From Gammaproteobacteria bacterium (GTDB lineage: Bacteria; Pseudomonadota; Gammaproteobacteria; JABDGN01): 5,357 bases of DNA. The notes below the pieces were generated by a model that was given only the letters and a program-made list of their open reading frames with translations, did no database searches and had not been told where the DNA came from. Both the position numbers and the translations under genes were made by a program. The stretch spans positions 1-5,357 of the forward strand of contig JAESTO010000078.1 of NCBI GenBank assembly GCA_016763565.1. The letters are read 5' to 3'. Shown piece after piece: positions 1 to 5,357 of the stretch (its first letter is position 1; each line of letters begins with the position of its first letter).

Positions 1-84
1 ACCTTTAACGGCATTACATGCTGATAATAATATCAACATACTACTCATAGCGATAACAGATAATAATTTCATTATTTTTTGCAT
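1..84 (-). CDS. Small lipoprotein, entericidin-like, 3' end beyond the window
   Basis: Only the first 28 codons are visible. They form a typical lipoprotein signal peptide: basic start (MQKIMK), hydrophobic core (about residues 7-20), then the lipobox L-S-A-C with the lipidated cysteine at residue 23. The mature protein begins C-N-A-V-K-G, which resembles the C-N-T-x-K/R-G start of small entericidin-family (EcnA/EcnB) lipoproteins. The residue after the cysteine is Asn rather than Asp, so sorting to the outer membrane is expected. The ATG lies 10 bases after the pfkA stop, so the gene is probably read from the same transcript. No clear Shine-Dalgarno is visible; a second in-frame ATG (codon 5, 70-72) is an alternative start. 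The lipoprotein call is fairly secure. The entericidin assignment rests on about six residues after the cysteine and is tentative. Confidence 0.55.
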   Translation of the reverse strand, partial: MQKIMKLLSVIAMSSMLILLSACNAVKG

Positions 85-94
85 GATAAATACG

Positions 95-1084
95 CTACAC
101 ATTACATAAAATTTTATTGATTTTTAACAATTCCATATCTGAAAATTGCCGAGCGACCGCTGTTGGATCAGGAAAGTCTGCTAATAATAATTGACCTTGC
201 TTAATAACTAGCATTTTTTGTGTCTGTCCCTGTTGTAGTGCATGCACGGCCCGCGCACCCATTAAAGAGCCAATTTTACGATCTTCAACAGAAGGAGTAC
301 CACCGCGTTGTGTATGTCCTAAAACACATACTTTATATTCTTCATGTAAACGCTGTTGTAATTGTTCGGCGATAGCAAAGCTATGACCAGGATTATCAGC
401 TTCAGCAACGACAATAATAGAGCCCAATTTTGTGTTATGTGCCTTATTCATGGCAATACGTGCTGCTAAGTCATCGATAGATAAAGGAATTTCAGGGATC
501 AAAATGAATTCTGCGCCACCCGCAATACCAACATCAACGGCTAAGAAACCTGAAGCTCGACCCATCACTTCGACTAAAAAATTACGATTATGACTAAAGG
601 CAGTATCTCGAATTTTATCAATGGCATTGACGGCTGTATTACGTGCCGTATTAAAACCAATGGTATATTCTGTGCCGGCAATATCATTATCAATGGTACA
701 AGGCACACCAATGACTCGCGGACCACCTTCACGTTCAAGCAGAGTAGCGCCGCGAAAACTACCATCACCACCGAGTACTACCATGGCGTCAATATTGTAT
801 TGTGCTAACTTAGCACGCGCTTGATCACGTGTAGTTTTCTCTTTAAATTTCTCATAGCGTGCTGACTGTAAAATTGTGCCACCACGTTGAATACAATTAG
901 AAACAAAATGGCTATCTAACAAAAATGGCTCTTGCTCAACAATACCTTGATAACCCATACGGCAACCATAAATTTCAATACCTTCGTAAATTGCAGTACG
1001 CACCACGGCACGAATAACAGCATTCATGCCTGGCGCATCGCCACCAGAGGTAATAACTAATAATTTGTTGATCTTAAATGACAT
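95..1084 (-). CDS. pfkA: ATP-dependent 6-phosphofructokinase
   Basis: This cytosolic enzyme phosphorylates fructose 6-phosphate to fructose 1,6-bisphosphate, the committed step of glycolysis. At 329 residues it is close to the 320 of E. coli PfkA and appears intact. Visible motifs, in order, are: the nucleotide loop TSGGDAPGMN (12-21); GGDGS (105-109), with Gly at the position that is Asp in pyrophosphate-dependent enzymes, so ATP is the expected donor; TIDND (130-134) with catalytic base Asp132; Arg167 and MGR (174-176) for sugar phosphate; Glu228; and LGHTQRGG (255-262) with His257 and Arg260. The start fits the family N-terminus, although the upstream Shine-Dalgarno is weak. serS ends 51 bases upstream with no terminator between, so co-transcription is possible. 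A lipoprotein gene follows 10 bases downstream. Allosteric behaviour cannot be judged from sequence alone. Confidence 0.96.
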   Translation of the reverse strand: MSFKINKLLVITSGGDAPGMNAVIRAVVRTAIYEGIEIYGCRMGYQGIVEQEPFLLDSHFVSNCIQRGGTILQSARYEKFKEKTTRDQARAKLAQYNIDAMVVLGGDGSFRGATLLEREGGPRVIGVPCTIDNDIAGTEYTIGFNTARNTAVNAIDKIRDTAFSHNRNFLVEVMGRASGFLAVDVGIAGGAEFILIPEIPLSIDDLAARIAMNKAHNTKLGSIIVVAEADNPGHSFAIAEQLQQRLHEEYKVCVLGHTQRGGTPSVEDRKIGSLMGARAVHALQQGQTQKMLVIKQGQLLLADFPDPTAVARQFSDMELLKINKILCNV

Positions 1085-1135
1085 TGTTTGAGTCTATGCT
1101 TTAATCATGTTTGATGAGTGAAAATAAGTTATGCA

Positions 1136-2422
1136 TTAATACTTACTCGTCCTACTAATCTTTGTGAGATTATTCATATAGGGTTGTAATATCACCGGAA
1201 TATCAATACTGCCATCTTCACATTGGTAGTTTTCCATAATAGCAACAAGGGTACGACCAACAGCTAAACCTGAACCATTTAAGGTGTGCACTAATTCGGT
1301 TTTTTTCGTGTGTGGATTGCGCCAGCGCGCTTGCATACGCCGCGCTTGAAAAGCCTCCATGTTGCTACACGATGAAATTTCTCGATAAGCATCTTGGCTA
1401 GGCAACCATACTTCAATATCATAGGTTTTTGCTGCAGTAAATCCTAAATCACCACTGCATAATGTCACCACACGATAGGGCAACTGCAATTTTTGCAAAA
1501 TAATTTCTGCATGGCCGACGAGCTCTTCTAACGCTGCATAGGATTTTTCTGGCGAAACAATTTGTACCATTTCAACTTTTTCAAATTGATGTTGACGAAT
1601 CATACCCCGTGTATCTTTACCATAGGAACCCGCCTCACGACGAAAACAGGGGGTATGTGCCGTGAATTTTAAGGGTAATTGTTTAGCATCAATAATTTCA
1701 TCGCGTACTAAATTGGCTAAGGGCACTTCTGCGGTGGGAATTAATGCATACTGTTGCCCTTCAATAAAAAAGGCATCATCAGCAAACTTAGGTAATTGTC
1801 CGGTGCCATATAGACTATCTTTATTCACTAAGTAAGGCACGTAGATTTCTTGATAATCATGCTGTAAGGTATGAGTATCCAGCATAAATTGAATTAAAGC
1901 CCGGTGTAACCGCGCAAGCTGTTGGCGCAATATAACAAAACGACTACCCGCAATTTTAGTCGCACAAGCAAAATCCATATTATCCAGTGCTTCGCCTAAA
2001 TCAACATGATCCTTTGGCGTAAACATAAATGTTTTAACATCGCCCCAACGACGTTCCTCACGATTATCATGTTCATTGCGTCCATAAGGAACCGTTTCAT
2101 GCGGGATATTTGGTACGTCAAGATAAATCGCTTGCAGTTGATCTTTGACCGTTGACAAAGTAACTTCTGTCGCTTTTAACTGTTCATTAAATTGATTGAC
2201 TTGAGCAATAATAGTATTAACATCTTCACCCTTTGCTTTGGCTATGCCAATATTTTTAGATAACTGATTACGTTGTTGCTGCAATTCTTGTACGCTAACC
2301 TGTAATGTTTTACGCTGTTCTTCTAATTCTGTAATTTTTATAACATCCAAAACAACATCACGTTTTTTTAATTGTTGTATAGTTTTCTGAAGTTCATCCC
2401 GAAAACATTGGTTATCTAGCAT
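1136..2422 (-). CDS. serS: Seryl-tRNA synthetase
   Basis: This class II aminoacyl-tRNA synthetase charges tRNA-Ser (and tRNA-Sec where present) with serine in the cytosol, via seryl-adenylate. The 428 residues match the usual bacterial length (430 in E. coli). The N-terminal region, about residues 28-100, is a charged, Gln/Leu-rich antiparallel coiled coil, the arm that grips the long variable arm of tRNA-Ser. The catalytic core follows: motif 1 around [17 protein letters not shown] (159-175), the serine-binding TAE (230-232), motif 2 from FRREAGSYG through QFEKVE (260-284), and motif 3 GSGLAVGRT (383-391). The C-terminus carries a short, less conserved tail (TKISRTSKY). The ATG shares one base with the TAA of the upstream oxygenase gene (TAATG), and an AGGA sits 9 bases before it. 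Expression is therefore probably coupled to that gene. Confidence 0.98.
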   Translation of the reverse strand: MLDNQCFRDELQKTIQQLKKRDVVLDVIKITELEEQRKTLQVSVQELQQQRNQLSKNIGIAKAKGEDVNTIIAQVNQFNEQLKATEVTLSTVKDQLQAIYLDVPNIPHETVPYGRNEHDNREERRWGDVKTFMFTPKDHVDLGEALDNMDFACATKIAGSRFVILRQQLARLHRALIQFMLDTHTLQHDYQEIYVPYLVNKDSLYGTGQLPKFADDAFFIEGQQYALIPTAEVPLANLVRDEIIDAKQLPLKFTAHTPCFRREAGSYGKDTRGMIRQHQFEKVEMVQIVSPEKSYAALEELVGHAEIILQKLQLPYRVVTLCSGDLGFTAAKTYDIEVWLPSQDAYREISSCSNMEAFQARRMQARWRNPHTKKTELVHTLNGSGLAVGRTLVAIMENYQCEDGSIDIPVILQPYMNNLTKISRTSKY

Positions 2423-3276
2423 TAGGCAACATCCTGTTTAATCAAACCCAACTCAACTAAACGTTCGTGTAAGTACGTTTTAGCTGTATGGCGTTCTGAT
2501 AGAACTACATCATCTTGCGGATGTAAAAATAAGGGGCAAGACATACGTGATTTTTTAGCTGATTCGCCAAAAGGATTTAATACCCGATGGGTTGTCGAGC
2601 AATAGTAGCCATCTGAGCATTCTTGTAACATATCACCAGCATTGATAACTAAATTCCCTGGGTCACAAGGTACATCGTACCATTCACCATTAGTATCTTG
2701 GGCCTGCAAACCACTTTGTGTAGCCGCAGTTAACACGGTTAATAAATTAATATCGCCATGCGCAGCAGCACGCACTGCACCAACTTCTTCACTGCCCGTC
2801 AATGGGGGGTAATAATTTAAACGAAATAAGGTACGCTTGCTATCATTTAGCATATCCGGCAGCGGCATAGAGAAATTTTTTTTAACCTTATCGGGCGTTT
2901 GTTGTTGCAACCAATGCAATAACGTCACAGCAATATTTTTTAAGGTTTGCTGAATTTCTAGCGTCAAATCACGCAGTTCAGCGGGACATTTTCCCCACGG
3001 ATAAAAATTATAAAACTCTTTCAGATCACGCACCGTAAATCCTTTGGCAACTTCTGCAATGTCTGGTGGCACATAACCTTCTTGGTTGTTTGGATCAACC
3101 AAATAGTTTTGTTTGGTATCACTATTAAAAAACGCAGTCCATTGCATATAAAGTTTATTGATACGTTCCATCGCAACACCATGATTGGTAATAACACTAA
3201 AGCCTGTATCACGTAACGATTGAGCAAACAACACTGGCGCATTTTTAGCTTGGTAATCAACTTTTAAAATATTCAT
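2422..3276 (-). CDS. 2-oxoglutarate/Fe(II)-dependent oxygenase, isopenicillin N synthase-like family
   Basis: This is a non-haem iron oxygenase of the isopenicillin N synthase/2OG dioxygenase superfamily, 284 residues long and complete. An N-terminal helical domain opens with the family-typical stretch around [14 protein letters not shown] (21-34), followed by the jelly-roll core. The iron triad is clear: His173 and Asp175 in [10 protein letters not shown], and His230 in STTHRVLNP. The co-substrate motif R-x-S is Arg244/Ser246 in [11 protein letters not shown], and the Y-Y-P-P element (155-158) is also typical. The enzyme should therefore be active and would couple 2OG decarboxylation to oxidation of a substrate that cannot be named; real isopenicillin N synthase activity is not implied. 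The ATG is supported by an AAGAGG ribosome site 7 bases upstream. It overlaps serS by one base and follows crcB after 46 bases that contain a terminator-like hairpin. Confidence 0.9.
   Translation of the reverse strand: MNILKVDYQAKNAPVLFAQSLRDTGFSVITNHGVAMERINKLYMQWTAFFNSDTKQNYLVDPNNQEGYVPPDIAEVAKGFTVRDLKEFYNFYPWGKCPAELRDLTLEIQQTLKNIAVTLLHWLQQQTPDKVKKNFSMPLPDMLNDSKRTLFRLNYYPPLTGSEEVGAVRAAAHGDINLLTVLTAATQSGLQAQDTNGEWYDVPCDPGNLVINAGDMLQECSDGYYCSTTHRVLNPFGESAKKSRMSCPLFLHPQDDVVLSERHTAKTYLHERLVELGLIKQDVA
2432..2435 (-). promoter_or_regulatory. Ribosome binding site of serS inside the oxygenase gene
   Basis: On the minus strand AGGA lies 9 bases before the serS ATG, inside the last codons of the upstream oxygenase gene. 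With the TAATG overlap this supports the chosen serS start and re-initiation by ribosomes finishing the oxygenase. Confidence 0.6.
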
Positions 3277-3283
3277 CTGTTAA

Positions 3284-3289
3284 CCTCTT
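3284..3289 (-). promoter_or_regulatory. Ribosome binding site of the oxygenase gene
   Basis: The minus strand reads AAGAGG followed by a 7-base spacer and ATG, the clearest Shine-Dalgarno in the window. It decides the start of the oxygenase. It directly abuts the T-tract of the upstream hairpin, so the leader has almost no room between the terminator-like element and the ribosome site. Confidence 0.7.
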
Positions 3290-3315
3290 AAAAATCTCGG
3301 TCACAAGCGACCAAG
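3290..3315 (-). terminator. Rho-independent terminator-like hairpin between crcB and the oxygenase gene
   Basis: The minus strand reads CTTGGTC, loop GCTTGT, GACCGAG, then A and five T. The stem is 7 base pairs with one G-U wobble, and the U-tract begins one base after it. This is a credible intrinsic terminator for the efp-crcB transcript. It also lies in the leader of the oxygenase-serS pair, so it may instead act as a leaky attenuator. Confidence 0.65.
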
Positions 3316-3322
3316 TCTAACC

Positions 3323-3691
3323 TTATTCAACCACCAACATACCGACATAAACGGCTGCAAGGCTTAATATTAAATTAAGTACCACATTAAGTCCAGCACT
3401 TACAAAGTGTTGTTGCTGTAATAATTTAATCGTATCTAGAGAAAAAGTAGAAAATGTCGTAAATGCCCCGAGAATACCCACTAATAAAAAAGCACGTAAT
3501 TCGCTACTTAGCCGTGAATGATGGCTAATCCAGGCGACTAACAAGCCACCAATAAATGAACCGCTGACATTAACGATTAATGTCGCAGAAGGAAAACTTA
3601 AACTCAACCAGCGCATACTCAAGTTATATACAACAAAGCGGCTAGCAGCACCTATCGCACCACCAGCAACGACTAATAAAAATTGTAGCAT
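3323..3691 (-). CDS. crcB: Fluoride ion channel CrcB/Fluc
   Basis: This is a small inner-membrane protein of the Fluc family that exports fluoride passively as a dual-topology dimer. The 122 residues are close to the E. coli length of 127. Four hydrophobic segments are visible, at about residues 2-22, 33-55, 65-85 and 97-119. Family motifs are intact: GGAIGAASRF (10-19), NVSGSFIGG (41-49) with the pore Asn41, and GAFTTFSTFS (75-84) holding the phenylalanine-box and central sodium-site region. The start fits the family N-terminus, with only a weak AAGCAG-like ribosome site. It follows efp after 45 bases with no terminator, so the two are likely co-transcribed. A crcB next to serS is a familiar gammaproteobacterial arrangement (for example in Pseudomonas); here an oxygenase gene sits between them. 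The 45-base upstream gap shows no fluoride riboswitch. Confidence 0.95.
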   Translation of the reverse strand: MLQFLLVVAGGAIGAASRFVVYNLSMRWLSLSFPSATLIVNVSGSFIGGLLVAWISHHSRLSSELRAFLLVGILGAFTTFSTFSLDTIKLLQQQHFVSAGLNVVLNLILSLAAVYVGMLVVE

Positions 3692-3736
3692 CTGCTGCTT
3701 AACATAGAAGATAATTATTGTTTATGATGCTAATGA

Positions 3737-4297
3737 TTATTTTGCTCGAGATACATAGCTACCCGTGCGAGTATCCACTTTAATGATTTCACCTTCTTTT
3801 AAAAATAAAGGTACTTGGACCACCACACCCGTTTCTAACGTAGCAGGCTTGGTGCCGCCACTGACGGTGTCCCCTTTTAAGCCTGGATCAGTGCCGGTGA
3901 TTTTCAACGCCACAAAATTAGGCGGTAGCACCGCAATGGCCTGCTCATTCCACAAAGTGATGTCACAATTATCCTGCTCTTTTAACCAATCTTTACTATC
4001 AGCTACCACCATCGCAGTAATGGCAATTTGCTCATAAGTATCAGGCTCCATAAAATGCCAAAACTCGCCATCATTGTATAAATATTGCATCGTTTTTTCG
4101 CTGACATCCGCTGCAGCAACAGATTCGCCGGACTTAAAGGTTTTTTCAATAACTCGTCCCGTTTTTAAATTGCGTATCTTCACACGATTAAATGCTTGAC
4201 CTTTGCCAGGCTTAACAAATTCATTTTCGACTATATTGTAAGGTTGGCCATCTAATAACAGTTTAAGGCCTGATTTGAATTGATTAGTTGAATACAT
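3737..4297 (-). CDS. efp: Elongation factor P
   Basis: EF-P enters the ribosome between the P and E sites and restores peptide-bond formation at polyproline stretches. The protein is complete at 186 residues (188 in E. coli) and has three beta-barrel domains: a KOW-like domain to about residue 64, an OB domain to about 127, and a C-terminal OB domain ending GSYVSRAK. The tip loop reads FVKPGKGQA (27-35), with Lys32 at the position modified in E. coli EF-P. This is the lysine type made by EpmA/EpmB-style beta-lysylation rather than the arginine/rhamnose type; the modification genes are not in this window. The C-terminal signature with DPGLKGDT and KPATLETG is well conserved. An AGGCGAG ribosome site lies just upstream of the ATG (4302-4308). 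The gene probably starts a transcript with crcB. Confidence 0.97.
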   Translation of the reverse strand: MYSTNQFKSGLKLLLDGQPYNIVENEFVKPGKGQAFNRVKIRNLKTGRVIEKTFKSGESVAAADVSEKTMQYLYNDGEFWHFMEPDTYEQIAITAMVVADSKDWLKEQDNCDITLWNEQAIAVLPPNFVALKITGTDPGLKGDTVSGGTKPATLETGVVVQVPLFLKEGEIIKVDTRTGSYVSRAK

Positions 4298-4325
4298 AAC
4301 GCTCGCCTATGATTTTGGCAAGGAT

Positions 4326-4353
4326 TGTATAATAGTTAGGCCTATCGAGGCAA
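4326..4353 (-). promoter_or_regulatory. Probable sigma-70 promoter of efp
   Basis: The minus strand has TTGCCT (4348-4353) and TATACA (4326-4331) separated by 16 bases, a fair match to -35 and -10 elements. The start of transcription would fall near 4319, giving a leader of about 20 bases that includes the AGGCGAG ribosome site. The -35/spacer region carries a small palindrome, GCCT-ATCG-AGGC (4340-4351). No start site has been measured, so this is a prediction from spacing and similarity. Confidence 0.5.
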
Positions 4354-4461
4354 GTTATATCGACACGTAAAGGGATAGAAGCGCCCGATTAATCAATCAA
4401 TTAACAAAACAAACCCGCATAAAACGCGCAAAGCCCATGAAACATCGACTATGTGTTTGTC

Positions 4462-4594
4462 TGTTTGAGCGGCTCATGTAATAAACAAACAATATTGTTC
4501 CCAAAATAGGCTAAGAAGCACAGGCTTTAATGCGTATGTTCTTAACGTAATGGCCGTGGGCTAGCACAAGGCCCGTACATGAAGGGCTCAAACA
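4462..4594. repeat. Imperfect 19-base inverted repeat pair enclosing 95 bases
   Basis: The plus strand has TGTTTGAGCGGCTCATGTA at 4462-4480 and TACATGAAGGGCTCAAACA at 4576-4594. The second is the reverse complement of the first at 16 of 19 positions; the three mismatches are adjacent and central. The left arm is itself a palindrome (TGAGC-G-GCTCA, 4466-4476), and a perfect 12-base palindrome, AACAATATTGTT, follows at 4488-4499. No flanking direct duplication is visible and there is no transposase. It may be a degenerate palindromic repeat, a structured RNA or a protein-binding region. Confidence 0.55.
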
Positions 4595-4625
4595 TAATAA
4601 TGCCATGAGGGAATAGTGCGCTAGC
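4558..4625. repeat. Nested stem-loop region with competing pairings
   Basis: GCTAG-CAC (4560-4567) can pair with GTG-CG-CTAGC (4616-4625), leaving a two-base bulge. This closes an inner region with a GCCC/GGGC hairpin (4571-4574 with 4584-4587). A further GGGC at 4558-4561 could pair with the same GCCC, so two hairpins are mutually exclusive. The pairing is visible directly. Whether it is transcribed or functional is unknown. It overlaps the right arm of the longer inverted repeat. Confidence 0.4.
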
Positions 4626-4736
4626 TTATTCGCTTTATTAGAGTCGTACTTTATTTTTTTTAATCCACAGATTTTTCAAGAACTTTTCTCGATTTATCTG
4701 TCGATTCCTCAGCGTTGAACCAACCTGCTTAAGGAT

Positions 4737-4762
4737 AAAAAACAGTATGCTATCGCTTAGCA
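4737..4762 (-). terminator. Weak candidate terminator of gltA
   Basis: A TGCTA-AGCGA-TAGCA hairpin (4748-4762) overlaps the gltA stop codon on the minus strand and is followed, after five bases, by six T (4737-4742). The stem is short and AT-containing and the gap to the T-tract is long, so this is only a possibility. No better terminator shape was found in the spacer. Confidence 0.22.
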
Positions 4763-5357
4763 ACCGATACGAAATCACGTTTTGCTGGGCCGGTATAAAG
4801 TTGACGAGGACGGCCAATACGGTGATCCGGCATGGTGAACATTTCATTCCACTGGGCAATCCAACCAACGGTACGTGCCAACGCAAAAATTACTGTAAAC
4901 ATATTGGTTGGTATACCTAATGCGCTGAGCGTAATCCCTGAATAAAAATCAACATTAGGGTATAATTTTTTTTCGATGAAATATTCATCTTTGACGGCAA
5001 TTTTTTCTAATTCCATGGCTAATTTAAGAATGGGATCATTCTGTACACCTACAGCAGCCAGCACTTCATGACAAGTTTCGCGCATGACTTTAGCACGTGG
5101 ATCAAAGTTTTTATAGACACGATGACCAAAACCCATCAAACGAAATGAATCATTTTTATCCTTAGCTCTGGCAATATATTCTGGAATGCGCTCAACAGAG
5201 CCAATTTCATGCAACATCTTTAAGCAGGCTTCATTAGCGCCGCCATGAGCAGGTCCCCATAGTGCGGCAACACCAGAGGCAATACAAGCATAAGGATTGG
5301 CACCTGTTGAACCGGCTAAACGCACGGTAGAGGTTGAAGCATTTTGTTCGTGATCAG
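4750..5357 (-). CDS. gltA: Citrate synthase, C-terminal part; 5' end beyond the window
   Basis: Citrate synthase condenses acetyl-CoA and oxaloacetate to citrate at the entry of the TCA cycle. The visible 201 residues start with [10 protein letters not shown], read in frame to the window edge; about 227 N-terminal residues are missing by comparison with E. coli GltA (427 residues). All three catalytic residues are present, counted from the first complete codon: His37 in [10 protein letters not shown], His78 in GFGHRVYKN and Asp136 in PNVDFYSG, equivalent to E. coli His264, His305 and Asp362. The end, RPRQLYTG through KRDF, is typical of the Gram-negative hexameric type, which is often inhibited by NADH; the N-terminal part bearing much of that site is not visible. 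A GTG at 5323-5325 is an internal valine codon, not the start. The stop is TAG. Confidence 0.97.
   Translation of the reverse strand, partial: DHEQNASTSTVRLAGSTGANPYACIASGVAALWGPAHGGANEACLKMLHEIGSVERIPEYIARAKDKNDSFRLMGFGHRVYKNFDPRAKVMRETCHEVLAAVGVQNDPILKLAMELEKIAVKDEYFIEKKLYPNVDFYSGITLSALGIPTNMFTVIFALARTVGWIAQWNEMFTMPDHRIGRPRQLYTGPAKRDFVSVAKR

Larger units (their letters stand above)
4298..4749. other. 452-base spacer between gltA and efp without a convincing gene
   Basis: No protein-coding gene or recognisable tRNA, rRNA or known structured RNA was found on either strand. The efp-proximal part (4298-4353) holds the ribosome site and a likely promoter. The middle (about 4437-4625) is rich in inverted repeats and short hairpins, and is described under separate entries. 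Nearer gltA there is an eight-T run (4654-4661 on the plus strand) with no convincing hairpin before it, and an irregular stem at 4711-4729 (GTTG-GTT-CAAC on the minus strand, extended by AGC/GCT across a bulge). Short open frames here are interrupted and lack ribosome sites. Confidence 0.6.

Noticed and set aside
574..824. Open frames on both strands inside pfkA
   Set aside because: They lie across the conserved GGDGS, TIDND and MGR region of PfkA in other frames and have no independent support.
3021..3260. Minus-strand open frame of 79 codons inside the oxygenase gene
   Set aside because: It is a shadow in another frame of the well-supported oxygenase coding sequence.
3692..3736. Possible fluoride riboswitch ahead of crcB
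   Set aside because: The gap is only 45 bases, AT-rich, and lacks the conserved elements and pairing of the crcB motif.
3765..4037. Plus-strand open frame of 90 codons inside efp
   Set aside because: It is antisense to the conserved EF-P C-terminal region, with no ribosome site or recognisable protein features.
4437..4481. Plus-strand 14-codon frame starting MKHRLCVCLF
   Set aside because: It is very short, has no ribosome site and lies in the inverted-repeat arm; no support for translation.
4645..4680. Possible minus-strand promoter (TTGAAA with AT-rich -10) for a small RNA in the spacer
   Set aside because: The best -10 candidates sit at poor spacing (18-20 bases) inside an eight-A run, so the match is no better than expected in AT-rich DNA.
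4690..4735. tRNA-like sequence (GGTTCAACGCTGAGGAATC on the minus strand)
   Set aside because: It superficially resembles a T-arm, but no acceptor, D or anticodon stems can be formed around it.
4638..4886. Minus-strand open frame of 82 codons across the end of gltA
   Set aside because: It overlaps gltA in another frame, where gltA is unmistakably conserved, and its remaining part is AT-rich spacer without family features or a ribosome site.

Overview
The window is part of a bacterial chromosome, AT-rich by eye, with every supported gene on the minus strand. SerS, GltA, EF-P and CrcB resemble gammaproteobacterial proteins: EF-P has the lysine-type loop, and GltA looks like the Gram-negative hexameric citrate synthase. 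A slowly evolving or host-associated lineage such as the Legionellales would fit the AT-rich housekeeping set. That is inference, and no marker here fixes the genus.

In the direction of transcription (high to low coordinates) the layout is as follows. The 3' two-fifths or so of gltA (citrate synthase) runs in from the right edge. A 452-base spacer without a convincing gene follows; it holds inverted repeats and the likely efp promoter. Next come efp (elongation factor P) and crcB (fluoride channel), 45 bases apart. A hairpin followed by a T-tract, shaped like an intrinsic terminator, then stands just ahead of a 2-oxoglutarate/Fe(II) oxygenase gene. The oxygenase stop codon overlaps the serS start (TAATG), so the two are probably translationally coupled. 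pfkA (6-phosphofructokinase) follows after 51 bases. Ten bases after pfkA begins a small lipoprotein gene of entericidin type, cut by the left edge.

Most of this is core metabolism and translation: glycolysis, TCA cycle entry, seryl-tRNA charging and relief of polyproline stalling. CrcB adds fluoride export. The oxygenase is the one gene whose substrate cannot be named. I see no mobile element, CRISPR array, tRNA or rRNA, and no evidence for a new multi-gene system. The parts most worth a second look are the structured gltA-efp spacer, the terminator-like leader of the oxygenase-serS pair, and that pairing itself.
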